Assembly (NCBI GenBank): GCA_025210265.1
Contig: JAOASD010000004.1
Coordinates: 248,001 to 312,000 of the forward strand
Reading direction: 5' to 3'
DNA length: 64,000 bases
Source of the DNA: Pelagimonas sp.
GTDB taxonomy: Bacteria > Pseudomonadota > Alphaproteobacteria > Rhodobacterales > Rhodobacteraceae
A program made the translations under genes and the position numbers. The notes below the pieces were generated by a model. That model was not told the origin of the DNA. It saw only the letters and a program-made list of their open reading frames with translations, and did not search any database. This document shows, in pieces, positions 19,183 to 26,674 of this stretch (position 1 is the stretch's first letter; every line of letters starts with the position of its first letter).

Positions 19183-19541
19183 TCCTTTTCTTCGATCAGA
19201 TCGGATCGGGTTTTCAGATTGATCTCGCGCTTTAACGCCGCGCGGCGGTCATTCAATTGATAGACTGCGCGCGCCTGGGTGATGAACTCTGCGCCAAACT
19301 CACCTGTGGCTTCGGCGGCGCGCAGGGCGTCTTCGACCGCCCAAAGCTGGGCGTTTACCTCGGCCAGCTCTGACACCAGCGGGCCGAGATCCGGCAGCGC
19401 GCGGGCCACGTCCTCCAACAAGGCCAATTCGTACAGAACGTTGGAAATCTGTGCAGGGTCGCGCAGCCGCGCCCGTTTCAGACGCAGGATGGTGATCTTG
19501 TCCAGCAATTCGCCCGCCGAAACCGGGATCTCCAATCGCAT
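19164..19541 (-). CDS. DUF6165-like small protein
   Basis: 125 residues from ATG 19541, which has an AGGGG ribosome site; the longer upstream frame reads into the neighbouring promoter. The sequence MRLEIPVSAGELLDKITILR, followed by a long helical segment with LKREINLKTRSDLIEEKDY, fits the small DUF6165-type proteins found beside glycosyltransferase/TPR genes. It overlaps the 3' end of the TPR/glycosyltransferase-like gene by 19 bp on the opposite strand. Function is unknown; linkage suggests a helper in glycan assembly. Confidence 0.65.
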   Translation of the reverse strand: MRLEIPVSAGELLDKITILRLKRARLRDPAQISNVLYELALLEDVARALPDLGPLVSELAEVNAQLWAVEDALRAAEATGEFGAEFITQARAVYQLNDRRAALKREINLKTRSDLIEEKDYSGAP

Positions 19542-19629
19542 CGCACCGCCCCTTTGCATTTGCGCGCTCCATAGGCCTAGATGGAGCCACAGCCGCGCCA
19601 AAACCGCAAGCGCGGCGAAAGGGGCCAGC

Positions 19630-20442
19630 ATGAACCGCAGCGATCTGATGTCTTATGCCACCAGCCAGGCCAGCCTGCACGCGCTGTGGCGCGATACGCT
19701 GGCACAGCCGCGCTATGGCGAACCGGGCCGTCTGCTGCGCCACGGGTTCAAGGCCTATTCGCAAAATGACGAAGACGGCATCCTGCAGGAAATTTTCCAG
19801 CGCATCGGCACCACGTCACGCCGTTTTGTCGAATTTGGGGTGGGCAACGGTTTGGAATGCAACAGCCTTTTCCTGCTGATGCAGGGCTGGCAGGGCGGCT
19901 GGATGGAGGCGCGTAAGGACCATATCAGCGCCATTGCGCAAAGCCACCAGACCTATCTGGCCGCGGGGCAGTTGCAGCTGCTGAACACGCTGGTCACGCC
20001 GGACACCATCGACAGCCTGCTGGACCAACTGGCACCTGATCGCGATCTGGACCTGCTCAGCATCGACGTGGATTTCCACGATTACTGGATCTGGAAAGCG
20101 GTGCAGGCCCATCGCCCCCGCGTGGTGATGATCGAATACAATGCCAGCTGGCCGCCGCCTGTTTCGGTCACTGTGCCCTATGTGCCGGGCGTAAAATGGA
20201 GCGGCAGCAACTATTTCGGAGCCTCGCTGGAGGCGCTGGCCAAGCTGGGGCGCGACAAAGGCTATCTGCTGGTGGGCTGCTGCTTTGCCGGGGTGAATGC
20301 GTTTTTTGTGCGCCAAGACCTGTGCGCCGATCATTTTCACGCACCGGGCGATGCGGCGGCGCATTATGAACCGGCGCGCTATTTTATGGGGCTGATGTCA
20401 GCGGGCCACCCGGCTGGGACCGGCCCGCTGGTCACGGTGTGA
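19630..20442 (+). CDS. Methyltransferase-like protein of unknown function
   Basis: 270 residues. A segment FVEFGVGNGLECNSLFLLMQ looks like a SAM-binding glycine-rich motif I, followed by GGWMEARKDHISAI and LDLLSIDVDFHDYWIWKAV, where an acidic residue follows a beta strand as in class I methyltransferases. The C-terminal half (VVMIEYNASWPPPVSVTVPY) is conserved in appearance but unassigned. It lies divergent from the DUF6165-like gene and is the last member of the putative glycan cluster. I regard methyltransferase as probable, target unknown. Confidence 0.6.
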   Translation: MNRSDLMSYATSQASLHALWRDTLAQPRYGEPGRLLRHGFKAYSQNDEDGILQEIFQRIGTTSRRFVEFGVGNGLECNSLFLLMQGWQGGWMEARKDHISAIAQSHQTYLAAGQLQLLNTLVTPDTIDSLLDQLAPDRDLDLLSIDVDFHDYWIWKAVQAHRPRVVMIEYNASWPPPVSVTVPYVPGVKWSGSNYFGASLEALAKLGRDKGYLLVGCCFAGVNAFFVRQDLCADHFHAPGDAAAHYEPARYFMGLMSAGHPAGTGPLVTV

Positions 20443-20454
20443 TAGCGCCGGGCG

Positions 20455-20778
20455 TTACAGGCTCATCCGTCGTTCCCGCGCGCCGCCGCGGCGGCGTGGC
20501 TTTGGCAGGGACAGGTCCAGCGGCATTAACGGGCTGCGCAGTGACTGGCGGATCAGGCGGCAAAATTCAGCCACCGGAGGTTGCGCATCGGCAAAATCCA
20601 TCGCCATCAGATAGGCGCGCACCGCTTCTGCTTCGTAATTCGCCTGGCCGGGCAGGGCAGACAGCCACTGCATATAGCCCAGCTTGCCCAGTTCGCGGGC
20701 GCGTTCCTGGCTGGCACCGGGCACATCCAGCCCGGTTAGAGTGCGTTCCAGCACCCGGTTTTCTTTGGTCTTCAACAT
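20455..20778 (-). CDS. Small protein of unknown function downstream of cobalamin riboswitch
   Basis: 107 residues from ATG 20778, with a strong GGAGGG ribosome site. Sequence is helical and charged (MLKTKENRVLERTLTGLDVP, ERARELGKLGYMQWLSALPG, ending in an arginine-rich tail KPRRRGGARERRMSL). No signal peptide, membrane helix or known domain is recognised. It is the only gene directly downstream of the cobalamin riboswitch at 20921-21115, with about 140 bases of leader between them, so its expression should fall when adenosylcobalamin is plentiful. It converges on the methyltransferase-like gene. Confidence 0.6.
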   Translation of the reverse strand: MLKTKENRVLERTLTGLDVPGASQERARELGKLGYMQWLSALPGQANYEAEAVRAYLMAMDFADAQPPVAEFCRLIRQSLRSPLMPLDLSLPKPRRRGGARERRMSL

Positions 20779-20920
20779 CCTGCGCCCTCCGCGCGCAAAG
20801 GCCGGGGCGTAAGGCAAGGCAAAGGGCATGTCCCTTTTGGCCTGCCCAGGACACCCCGCCCGGTTACATTGGCCGACCGTGTCACACAGGACAGGCCGTG
20901 CGCCCGGAATGGGCGCAGAT

Positions 20921-21115
20921 GGCAGGTCTCCTGACTTGCGGGTCGTCGCTGTCCTGAACCTTCCCGGATGTCTCCAGTGGTTTGATCCCAAATTGCTTTG
21001 AGACTGTTTCAGGTCACTCGCCGCTTACAGTTGCGGGGGCAGTCACGGACTTGGCACATACGCGCCGCACCGTGTTCCCTTTTCAGCAGGCCACACAGGG
21101 CGGCCCACACCATCA
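20921..21115 (-). promoter_or_regulatory. Cobalamin riboswitch
   Basis: Read on the minus strand, the leader contains the conserved B12-box elements in order: AAAAGGGAAcaCGGTG, GACTGCCCCCGCAACTGTAA, AACCACTGGAGAC, CCGGGAAGG, and the closing stem strand AGTCAGGAGACCTGCC at 20921-20936. These match the cobalamin riboswitch core closely. The downstream gene is the 107-residue unknown at 20455-20778. A GC-rich hairpin (CGCCCATTCCGGGCG region) follows the aptamer and may be part of the expression platform. Exact 5' boundary is approximate. Confidence 0.9.
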
Positions 21116-21177
21116 CGGCACAGAGTGGCGCAGGATGTCGCGCAAATCAAGACCCCCGATGCCGCAGGTGCAGCAAT

Positions 21178-22158
21178 TCAGCGTGCAGCCCGGCGCAGCG
21201 CGGTTGGCGACAGGCCAAATTCGGCCTTGAACGCCCGCGCCATGGCGGTTGCATCCGCATAGCCGCAGCGCCCGGCGATTTCGGCCACCGGATCGCGGGT
21301 GCTTTCCAGCCTGCGGCGGGCTTCGGCCAGGCGGATGCTGCGATAGATCTGCGCCGGGCTATGTCCGGTTTTGCGGCGAAACAGCTGTTCCAATGCGCGC
21401 TGGCCCAGGCCGACGCCACGGGCGATGCGGGCGATGGGCAGGGGGGCTTCGACATTGCGCCGCATCAGCGCGGCGGCGGCGCGCACAACCTTATCATCGG
21501 GCAGGCCTGGCAGCGGGGCACCGCCAACGGGTTGCTCGCCAAACATGAACAGCGCAGCGACCTCCAGCGCCAGTGTCGCGCCGTGATCGCGCTCGATCAT
21601 CGCCAGCATCAATTCCAGCGTGGTCATGGCCCCGCCGCTGCTGGCGCGATCCCGATCCCAGACATAGCGATCCTGCGTCACATCCACCTCGGGAAAGCGT
21701 TCCGCCAACGCCTCAAGCACATCCCAATGGGATGTCGCGCGATAGCCATCCAGCAAACCCGCCGCCGCCAGCAGCCAGCTGCCCGTATCCAACCCCGCCA
21801 GCACCCCGTAGCGTGTGCGCGCCGCCCGCAAGGCGCGCAGGCACTCGGGGGTCGCCAGTTCGCGAAACCCATAGCTGGGCATGGCCAACAGCAGATCGCC
21901 GCGCTGTTCTGGCCCCATTTTCTGCGGCTGCACCGGCACCCCGCTAGAGGACAGCACAACCCGGTCGCTCAGCCCCAGAAAGTGCCAGCGATACAGGCCG
22001 CGCCCCGACAGGGTATTCGCCGCGCGCAGCGGTTCGACCGCATTGGCCAGGCACAGGTTGGAAAACCCCTCAAACAGCAGCAGCCCGACATGCTGCGCTG
22101 CGGCGGATGAAACCAGGTTGGATTTCGCTTTATGCACGGTTGAATACCAAAACTGCAA
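21178..22158 (-). CDS. GlxA-family (DJ-1/PfpI plus AraC) transcriptional regulator
   Basis: 326 residues (TTG start; a GTG seven codons later is an alternative). The N-terminal 190 residues form a DJ-1/PfpI-like amidotransferase fold (VGLLLFEGFSNLCLANAVEP, VLAGLDTGSWLLAAAGLLDG), and the C-terminal 100 residues are two AraC-type helix-turn-helices (IARIARGVGLGQRALEQLFR, IAGRCGYADATAMARAFKAEF). Members of this group include CdhR, which controls carnitine catabolism, and GbdR. It is divergent from the acyl-CoA dehydrogenase/BKACE operon, which it most likely regulates; the inducer is not known. Confidence 0.88.
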   Translation of the reverse strand: MQFWYSTVHKAKSNLVSSAAAQHVGLLLFEGFSNLCLANAVEPLRAANTLSGRGLYRWHFLGLSDRVVLSSSGVPVQPQKMGPEQRGDLLLAMPSYGFRELATPECLRALRAARTRYGVLAGLDTGSWLLAAAGLLDGYRATSHWDVLEALAERFPEVDVTQDRYVWDRDRASSGGAMTTLELMLAMIERDHGATLALEVAALFMFGEQPVGGAPLPGLPDDKVVRAAAALMRRNVEAPLPIARIARGVGLGQRALEQLFRRKTGHSPAQIYRSIRLAEARRRLESTRDPVAEIAGRCGYADATAMARAFKAEFGLSPTALRRAAR

Positions 22159-22223
22159 GAAACCTGCGGCAGCTTAGCCCTAGGCTGATCCAAATCACAA
22201 GCAACGCAGCCAAGGATCCCGCC

Positions 22224-23384
22224 ATGCATTTCGGTCTGAGTGATGAGCAAGAGATGATCGTGTCTACGGTCCGCAGCTTTGTCGAAAACGAGATCTACCC
22301 CCATGAGGCCGAGGTCGAGCGCACCGGCCAAGTCCCGCATGAGCTGGGGCAGGAGATCAAACAGAAATGCATTGATCTGGGCTTTTACGCCTGCAATTTC
22401 CCCGAAGAGGTCGGCGGCGCGGGCCTATCCCACATGGATTTCACGCTGGTCGAACGCGAGCTGGGCCGCGGCAGCATGGCGCTGACCCATTTCTTTGGCC
22501 GCCCGCAGAACATCCTGATGGCCTGCACTGGCGATCAGCGCGAAAAATATCTGCTGCCTGCGGTGCGCGGCGACAAAATGGACGCGCTGGCCATGACCGA
22601 ACCGGATGCGGGCAGCGATGTGCGGGGCATGAAATGTCAGGCGGTGCGCGATGGTGGGGATTGGGTTGTGAATGGCTCCAAACACTTCATCTCCGGCGCG
22701 GAACATGCTGATTTCTTTATCGTCTTTATCGCCACCGGCGTGGACGACACGCCCAAAGGCCCCAAGAAACGCATCACCTGTTTCCTGGTGGATCGCGGCC
22801 ATCCTGGGTTTGAGCTGCGCGAAGGCTATAACTCCGTCAGTCACAAGGGTTACAAAAACTACATCCTCACCTTTGACGATTGCCGCCTGCCCGATGCGCA
22901 GGTGCTGGGCGAGGTCGATGGCGGCTTTGCGGTGATGAATGAATGGCTGTACGCGACCCGCCTGACGGTCGCGGCCTTCTGTGTCGGACGCGCGCGGCGC
23001 TGCTTTGATCTGGCGCTGACCTACGCCGCCGAACGGCAGCAATTCGGCCAGCAGATTGCGAAATTCCAGGGCGTCAGCTTTCAGATTGCCGACATGATCA
23101 CCGAAATCGACGCGGCGGACTGGCTGACCCTGTCCGGTGCCTGGCGGCTGGATCAGAACCTGCCCGCCAATCGCGAAATCGCCAGCGCTAAACTCTACGC
23201 CTCGGAAATGCTGGCGCGGGTCACGGATGCGTCGCTGCAGGTGTTTGGCGGCATGGGCCTGATGGATGATTTCCCGATTGAACGGTTCTGGCGCGATGCG
23301 CGGGTCGAACGGATCTGGGACGGCACCAGCGAAATCCAACGCCATATCATCAGCCGCGACCTGTTCCGCCCGCTCGGTGCCTGA
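22224..23384 (+). CDS. Acyl-CoA dehydrogenase
   Basis: 386 residues, full-length. FAD/substrate motifs are clear: ALAMTEPDAGSDVRGMKCQA, VNGSKHFISGAEHADFF and LQVFGGMGLMDDFPIERFWR. The C-terminal catalytic segment reads IWDGTSEIQRHIISR; in short-chain dehydrogenases this is usually Y-E-G-T, with Glu as the base, so Asp366 takes that place. It would oxidise an acyl-CoA at the alpha-beta bond with an electron-transfer flavoprotein. It is the first gene of an operon with an ADP-forming acyl-CoA synthetase and BKACE, divergent from a CdhR-like regulator. Confidence 0.92.
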   Translation: MHFGLSDEQEMIVSTVRSFVENEIYPHEAEVERTGQVPHELGQEIKQKCIDLGFYACNFPEEVGGAGLSHMDFTLVERELGRGSMALTHFFGRPQNILMACTGDQREKYLLPAVRGDKMDALAMTEPDAGSDVRGMKCQAVRDGGDWVVNGSKHFISGAEHADFFIVFIATGVDDTPKGPKKRITCFLVDRGHPGFELREGYNSVSHKGYKNYILTFDDCRLPDAQVLGEVDGGFAVMNEWLYATRLTVAAFCVGRARRCFDLALTYAAERQQFGQQIAKFQGVSFQIADMITEIDAADWLTLSGAWRLDQNLPANREIASAKLYASEMLARVTDASLQVFGGMGLMDDFPIERFWRDARVERIWDGTSEIQRHIISRDLFRPLGA

Positions 23385-23454
23385 TGGTTTCTCTGCTTCA
23401 AAAATACCCCCCGCCGGAGGCTTCCCAGCCTGCCCACCAAACCGGAGCCCGCCC

Positions 23455-25542
23455 ATGACGCGCGCCCTTGACCGCCTGCTGCGCCCTGCCTCAATCGCCG
23501 TGATCGGCGGCGGTGCCTGGGGCGCAAACATCGTCACGCAGTGCCGCAAGATCGGGTTCACCGGTCAGATCCACGTGGTTCATCCGAAAAAGGCGCAGGT
23601 GGCCGGGATCGCCACGGTGCCTGCCATCACCGATCTTCCGGCACCGCCCGATGCGGCCTTTGTCGGGGTCAATCGCAGCCTGACCATTGACGCAGTCGCC
23701 CAGCTAAGCGCGATGGGCGCGGGCGGGGCGGTTTGTTTTGCCTCGGGCTTCAAAGAAGCCAGCGCCGAGCTGTCTGATGGCAGTGACCTGCAGGATGCGC
23801 TGCTGCTAGCCGCAGGCGAGATGCCGATCCTTGGGCCCAATTGTTACGGCTTTATCAATGCCTTGGACGGGGCGACCCTGTGGCCCGATCAGCATGGCGC
23901 GGCGCGGGTAGACAGCGGCGTGGCCATCGTCACCCAAAGCTCCAACATCGCGATCAACCTCACCATGCAAAGCCGCGGCCTGCCCATGGCCTATGTGGTC
24001 ACCGCCGGCAATCAGGCCCAGACCGGCCTGGCCGAGATCGGGCAGGCGCTGCTGGAGGATCCCCGCGTCACCGCCCTGGGCCTGCATATCGAAGGCATCG
24101 GCGATCTGCGTGCGTTCGAGGCCCTTGCCCTGCGCGCCCATGAGGTCGGCAAGCCGATTGTCGCGCTCAAGGTTGGCCAGTCGGATCAGGCGCGCGCCGC
24201 GACCGTGTCGCACACCGCCTCTCTGGCCGGTCAGGCGGCAGGGGCACATGCGCTGTTTGACCGGCTGGGGGTTGCGCGGGTTGCGGATTTGTCCAGTTTT
24301 CTCGAAACCCTGAAGCTGTTGCATGTTGTCGGGCCGCTGGCCTCGAACCGCATCGGGTCGATGTCCTGTTCCGGTGGCGAGGCAAGCCTGATGGCCGACA
24401 GCGCGCTGGGGTTGGACTTGACCTACCCCGCGCTGAATGACGCCCAGTCCGAACAGCTGCGCAGCGCGCTTGGCCCGGCGGTGGCGCTGGCCAACCCGTT
24501 GGATTATCACACCTATATCTGGGCCGATCTGCAGGCTATGCAGGCGACATTCACTGCGATGATGGCAGGGGATCTGGGGCTGGGCGTTGTGGTGCTGGAT
24601 TTCCCGCGCCCGGATCGCTGCGATGGCGCCGCCTGGGACATCGTTATCGACGCCATTGCCGGGGCCCAATCGACCAGCGGCAAACCTGTGGCCCTGCTGG
24701 CCAGCTTGCCTGACACGCTGCCCGAAGAGGTCGCGCAGCGTTGCATCGCGCGGGGCATCCTGCCGCTTTGTGACATGCGGCCTGCGCTGAAGGCGATGGA
24801 GCAAGCGGCCTGGTTGGGATCTAACCCGCCGGAGGGCGAGGCGCTTTGCCTGCTGGGCACACCGCAGGGCGTCGCCACGCTCAGCGAGGCCGAGGCCAAA
24901 GCTGCGCTGGCCCGGCATGGGGTGCCGATCCCACAGGGCGCGCGGGCGCGCATTGCACCGGATGCGGTCGAGGCGGCAGAGCAGCTTGGCTACCCGGTAG
25001 TGCTGAAATCCGAAGGCGCGGCGCATAAGACCGAGGCCGGCGGCGTGGCGCTGAACCTGCGCTCGGTACAGGACGTGCAGCAGGCGGCAGACAAGATGGG
25101 CCGGGGCCCTTTTCTGGTCGAACAGATGATCCCCGTCGCGCGGGCCGAATTGCTGGTCGGCATCTTGCGTGACCCGGCGCATGGGTTTGTGATGACCCTG
25201 GGCGCTGGCGGCACCCTGACTGAGCTGTGGCAGGACACCGCCTGCCTGCTGCTGCCCGCCAGCCGCGCCCAGATCAACGCTGCGCTGAACAGCCTGCGCA
25301 TCGCGCCTTTGCTGCGCGGCTATCGCGGCGCGCTTGCCGTGGACCGGCCCGCGCTGATCGACGCGATCCTGCATCTGCAGGATTACGCGCTTGCCCATGC
25401 GGATCAGTTGGAAGAGCTTGAGGTCAATCCGCTGATCGCTTCTGAAACCGGGGCCTTTGCTGTGGATGCGCTGATCCGCATCGGCACCGCCCCGCACCCT
25501 GACCCGACCATCGCCCAGCAAAAGGAAAAGCCATGCCGCTGA
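23455..25542 (+). CDS. Acyl-CoA synthetase, NDP-forming (acetate--CoA ligase family)
   Basis: 695 residues. Domain order is CoA-binding Rossmann (RPASIAVIGGGAWGANIVTQ), succinyl-CoA-ligase-like domains with the phosphorylatable histidine in VSHTASLAGQAAG, and a C-terminal ATP-grasp (YPVVLKSEGAAHKTEAGGVA, ending LEELEVNPLI). It forms an acyl-CoA from a carboxylate with ATP, giving ADP and phosphate. Start ATG 23455 follows the dehydrogenase by 70 bp. Its stop overlaps the BKACE start by 10 bp, so the genes are cotranscribed. It probably activates the substrate that the dehydrogenase then oxidises. Confidence 0.9.
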   Translation: MTRALDRLLRPASIAVIGGGAWGANIVTQCRKIGFTGQIHVVHPKKAQVAGIATVPAITDLPAPPDAAFVGVNRSLTIDAVAQLSAMGAGGAVCFASGFKEASAELSDGSDLQDALLLAAGEMPILGPNCYGFINALDGATLWPDQHGAARVDSGVAIVTQSSNIAINLTMQSRGLPMAYVVTAGNQAQTGLAEIGQALLEDPRVTALGLHIEGIGDLRAFEALALRAHEVGKPIVALKVGQSDQARAATVSHTASLAGQAAGAHALFDRLGVARVADLSSFLETLKLLHVVGPLASNRIGSMSCSGGEASLMADSALGLDLTYPALNDAQSEQLRSALGPAVALANPLDYHTYIWADLQAMQATFTAMMAGDLGLGVVVLDFPRPDRCDGAAWDIVIDAIAGAQSTSGKPVALLASLPDTLPEEVAQRCIARGILPLCDMRPALKAMEQAAWLGSNPPEGEALCLLGTPQGVATLSEAEAKAALARHGVPIPQGARARIAPDAVEAAEQLGYPVVLKSEGAAHKTEAGGVALNLRSVQDVQQAADKMGRGPFLVEQMIPVARAELLVGILRDPAHGFVMTLGAGGTLTELWQDTACLLLPASRAQINAALNSLRIAPLLRGYRGALAVDRPALIDAILHLQDYALAHADQLEELEVNPLIASETGAFAVDALIRIGTAPHPDPTIAQQKEKPCR

Positions 25543-26444
25543 ACATGAACCGCGAGGTTTTTATCACCGCCGCCGTCACCGGATCCGGCAGCACGCAGGA
25601 GCGCAGCCCCCATGTGCCGCGCTCCCCCGAAGAGATCGCCAATTCCGCCATTGACGCGGCCAAAGCCGGGGCGGCCATTGTGCATTGTCATGTGCGCGAT
25701 CCTGACACCGGCGCGCCGTCGCGGCGGCTGGATCTGTACCGTGAATTGACTGACCGGATTCGCGCCGCCGATGTGGATGTGGTGCTGAACCTGACTGCTG
25801 GAATGGGCGGGGATATCGTCTTTGGCGATGTCGAATCGCCGTTCCCGGTGCGCGAAGAGGGCTCCGATATGATCGGCGCAACCGAGCGCGTCGCTCATGT
25901 GGCCGAATGCCTGCCGGAGATCTGCACGCTGGATTGCGGCACGATGAATTTCGCCGAGGCCGACTATGTCATGACCAACACGCCGGGTATGCTGACCGCC
26001 ATGGGCCGCATGATGACCGAGCTGGGGGTCAAGCCCGAGATCGAGGCCTTTGACACCGGGCATCTATGGTATGCCAAGCAGCTGGTCAAAGACGGTGTGC
26101 TGGACAGCCCCGCGCTGGTGCAGCTGTGCATGGGGGTGCCCTGGGGCGCGCCGGATGATCTGAATACCTTTATGGCCATGGTGAACAATGTGCCTGAGGA
26201 CTGGACCTTTTCTGCCTTTGCTCTGGGGCGCAACCAAATGGCCTATGCGGCGGCCTCGGTTCTGGCAGGCGGTAATGTGCGTGTCGGGCTGGAGGACAAC
26301 CTGTGGCTGGATAAGGGGGTGCTGGCCACCAATGCGCAGCTGGTCGACCGCGCTGCCACGGTTGTGTCCAATATGGGCGCACGGGTGATCGGCCCGGATG
26401 AGGTCCGCGCCAAGTTGGGCCTGACCAAACGCGCGCCGCGCTAG
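25533..26444 (+). CDS. BKACE family beta-keto acid cleavage enzyme (3-keto-5-aminohexanoate cleavage protein family)
   Basis: 303 residues. The family hallmarks are the zinc ligands H51 and H53 in AAIVHCHVRDPDTG, the LNLTAGMGGD segment and EIEAFDTGHLWY with the later acidic ligand. BKACE enzymes condense a beta-keto acid with acetyl-CoA to give acetoacetate and a new acyl-CoA. The reading RSPHVPRSPEEIANSAIDAA and DVDVVLNLTAGMGGD recalls the dehydrocarnitine-cleaving subgroup, which fits the CdhR-like regulator, but carnitine dehydrogenase is absent here. Substrate is therefore inferred only. Confidence 0.88.
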   Translation: MPLNMNREVFITAAVTGSGSTQERSPHVPRSPEEIANSAIDAAKAGAAIVHCHVRDPDTGAPSRRLDLYRELTDRIRAADVDVVLNLTAGMGGDIVFGDVESPFPVREEGSDMIGATERVAHVAECLPEICTLDCGTMNFAEADYVMTNTPGMLTAMGRMMTELGVKPEIEAFDTGHLWYAKQLVKDGVLDSPALVQLCMGVPWGAPDDLNTFMAMVNNVPEDWTFSAFALGRNQMAYAAASVLAGGNVRVGLEDNLWLDKGVLATNAQLVDRAATVVSNMGARVIGPDEVRAKLGLTKRAPR

Positions 26445-26488
26445 GCGCATCTGATACATACAGATTGCCCCCGTTTTGAGGAGGGGAG

Positions 26489-26525
26489 GCCCGGTGGGGG
26501 AGATCCCTCCGGGCTTTTGGTTTTT
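26489..26525 (+). terminator. Rho-independent terminator after the BKACE operon
   Basis: Stem GCCCGG / CCGGGC with a 14-base loop (itself GGGG/CCCT pairable) followed by TTTTGGTTTTT. It closes the acyl-CoA dehydrogenase-BKACE transcript. Confidence 0.8.
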
Positions 26526-26602
26526 GCACGACCGCGTGGCGCGACATATGCGAATATCAAAAGGCTTGGCCTGTGGGGGGAAACCTCCTACACCTATATT
26601 CG

Positions 26603-26616
26603 ACCGACCGGACGGT
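26603..26616. promoter_or_regulatory. Candidate TetR-type operator upstream of M20 gene
   Basis: ACCGACCGGACGGT is palindromic except at two symmetric A positions. The core ACCGA-C/A-CGGAC recurs at 31243-31253 in front of the SDR gene. Shape and sequence resemble TetR-family operators; the regulator is not identified. Confidence 0.4.
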
Positions 26617-26621
26617 TTTAT

Positions 26622-26637
26622 CGTTGCATCCGCAACG
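26622..26637. promoter_or_regulatory. Inverted repeat CGTTGC-N4-GCAACG before M20 gene
   Basis: A perfect 6-bp inverted repeat with a 4-bp spacer, 38 bp ahead of the GTG start at 26675 and 6 bp after the operator-like palindrome. It could be a second regulator site or an RNA hairpin near the transcription start. Confidence 0.3.
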
Positions 26638-26674
26638 AATTTGCGCCATAGACCAAGGGGAGGGAGGGGAGATC

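Noticed and set aside
20455-20991. A longer 178-residue version of the small gene after the riboswitch
   Set aside because: Its start lies inside the riboswitch aptamer and the added residues are the translated structured RNA; ATG 20778 has a proper ribosome site.
25404-26063. Open frame antisense to the BKACE gene
   Set aside because: It mirrors the codon pattern of BKACE, has no ribosome site and no recognisable domain.
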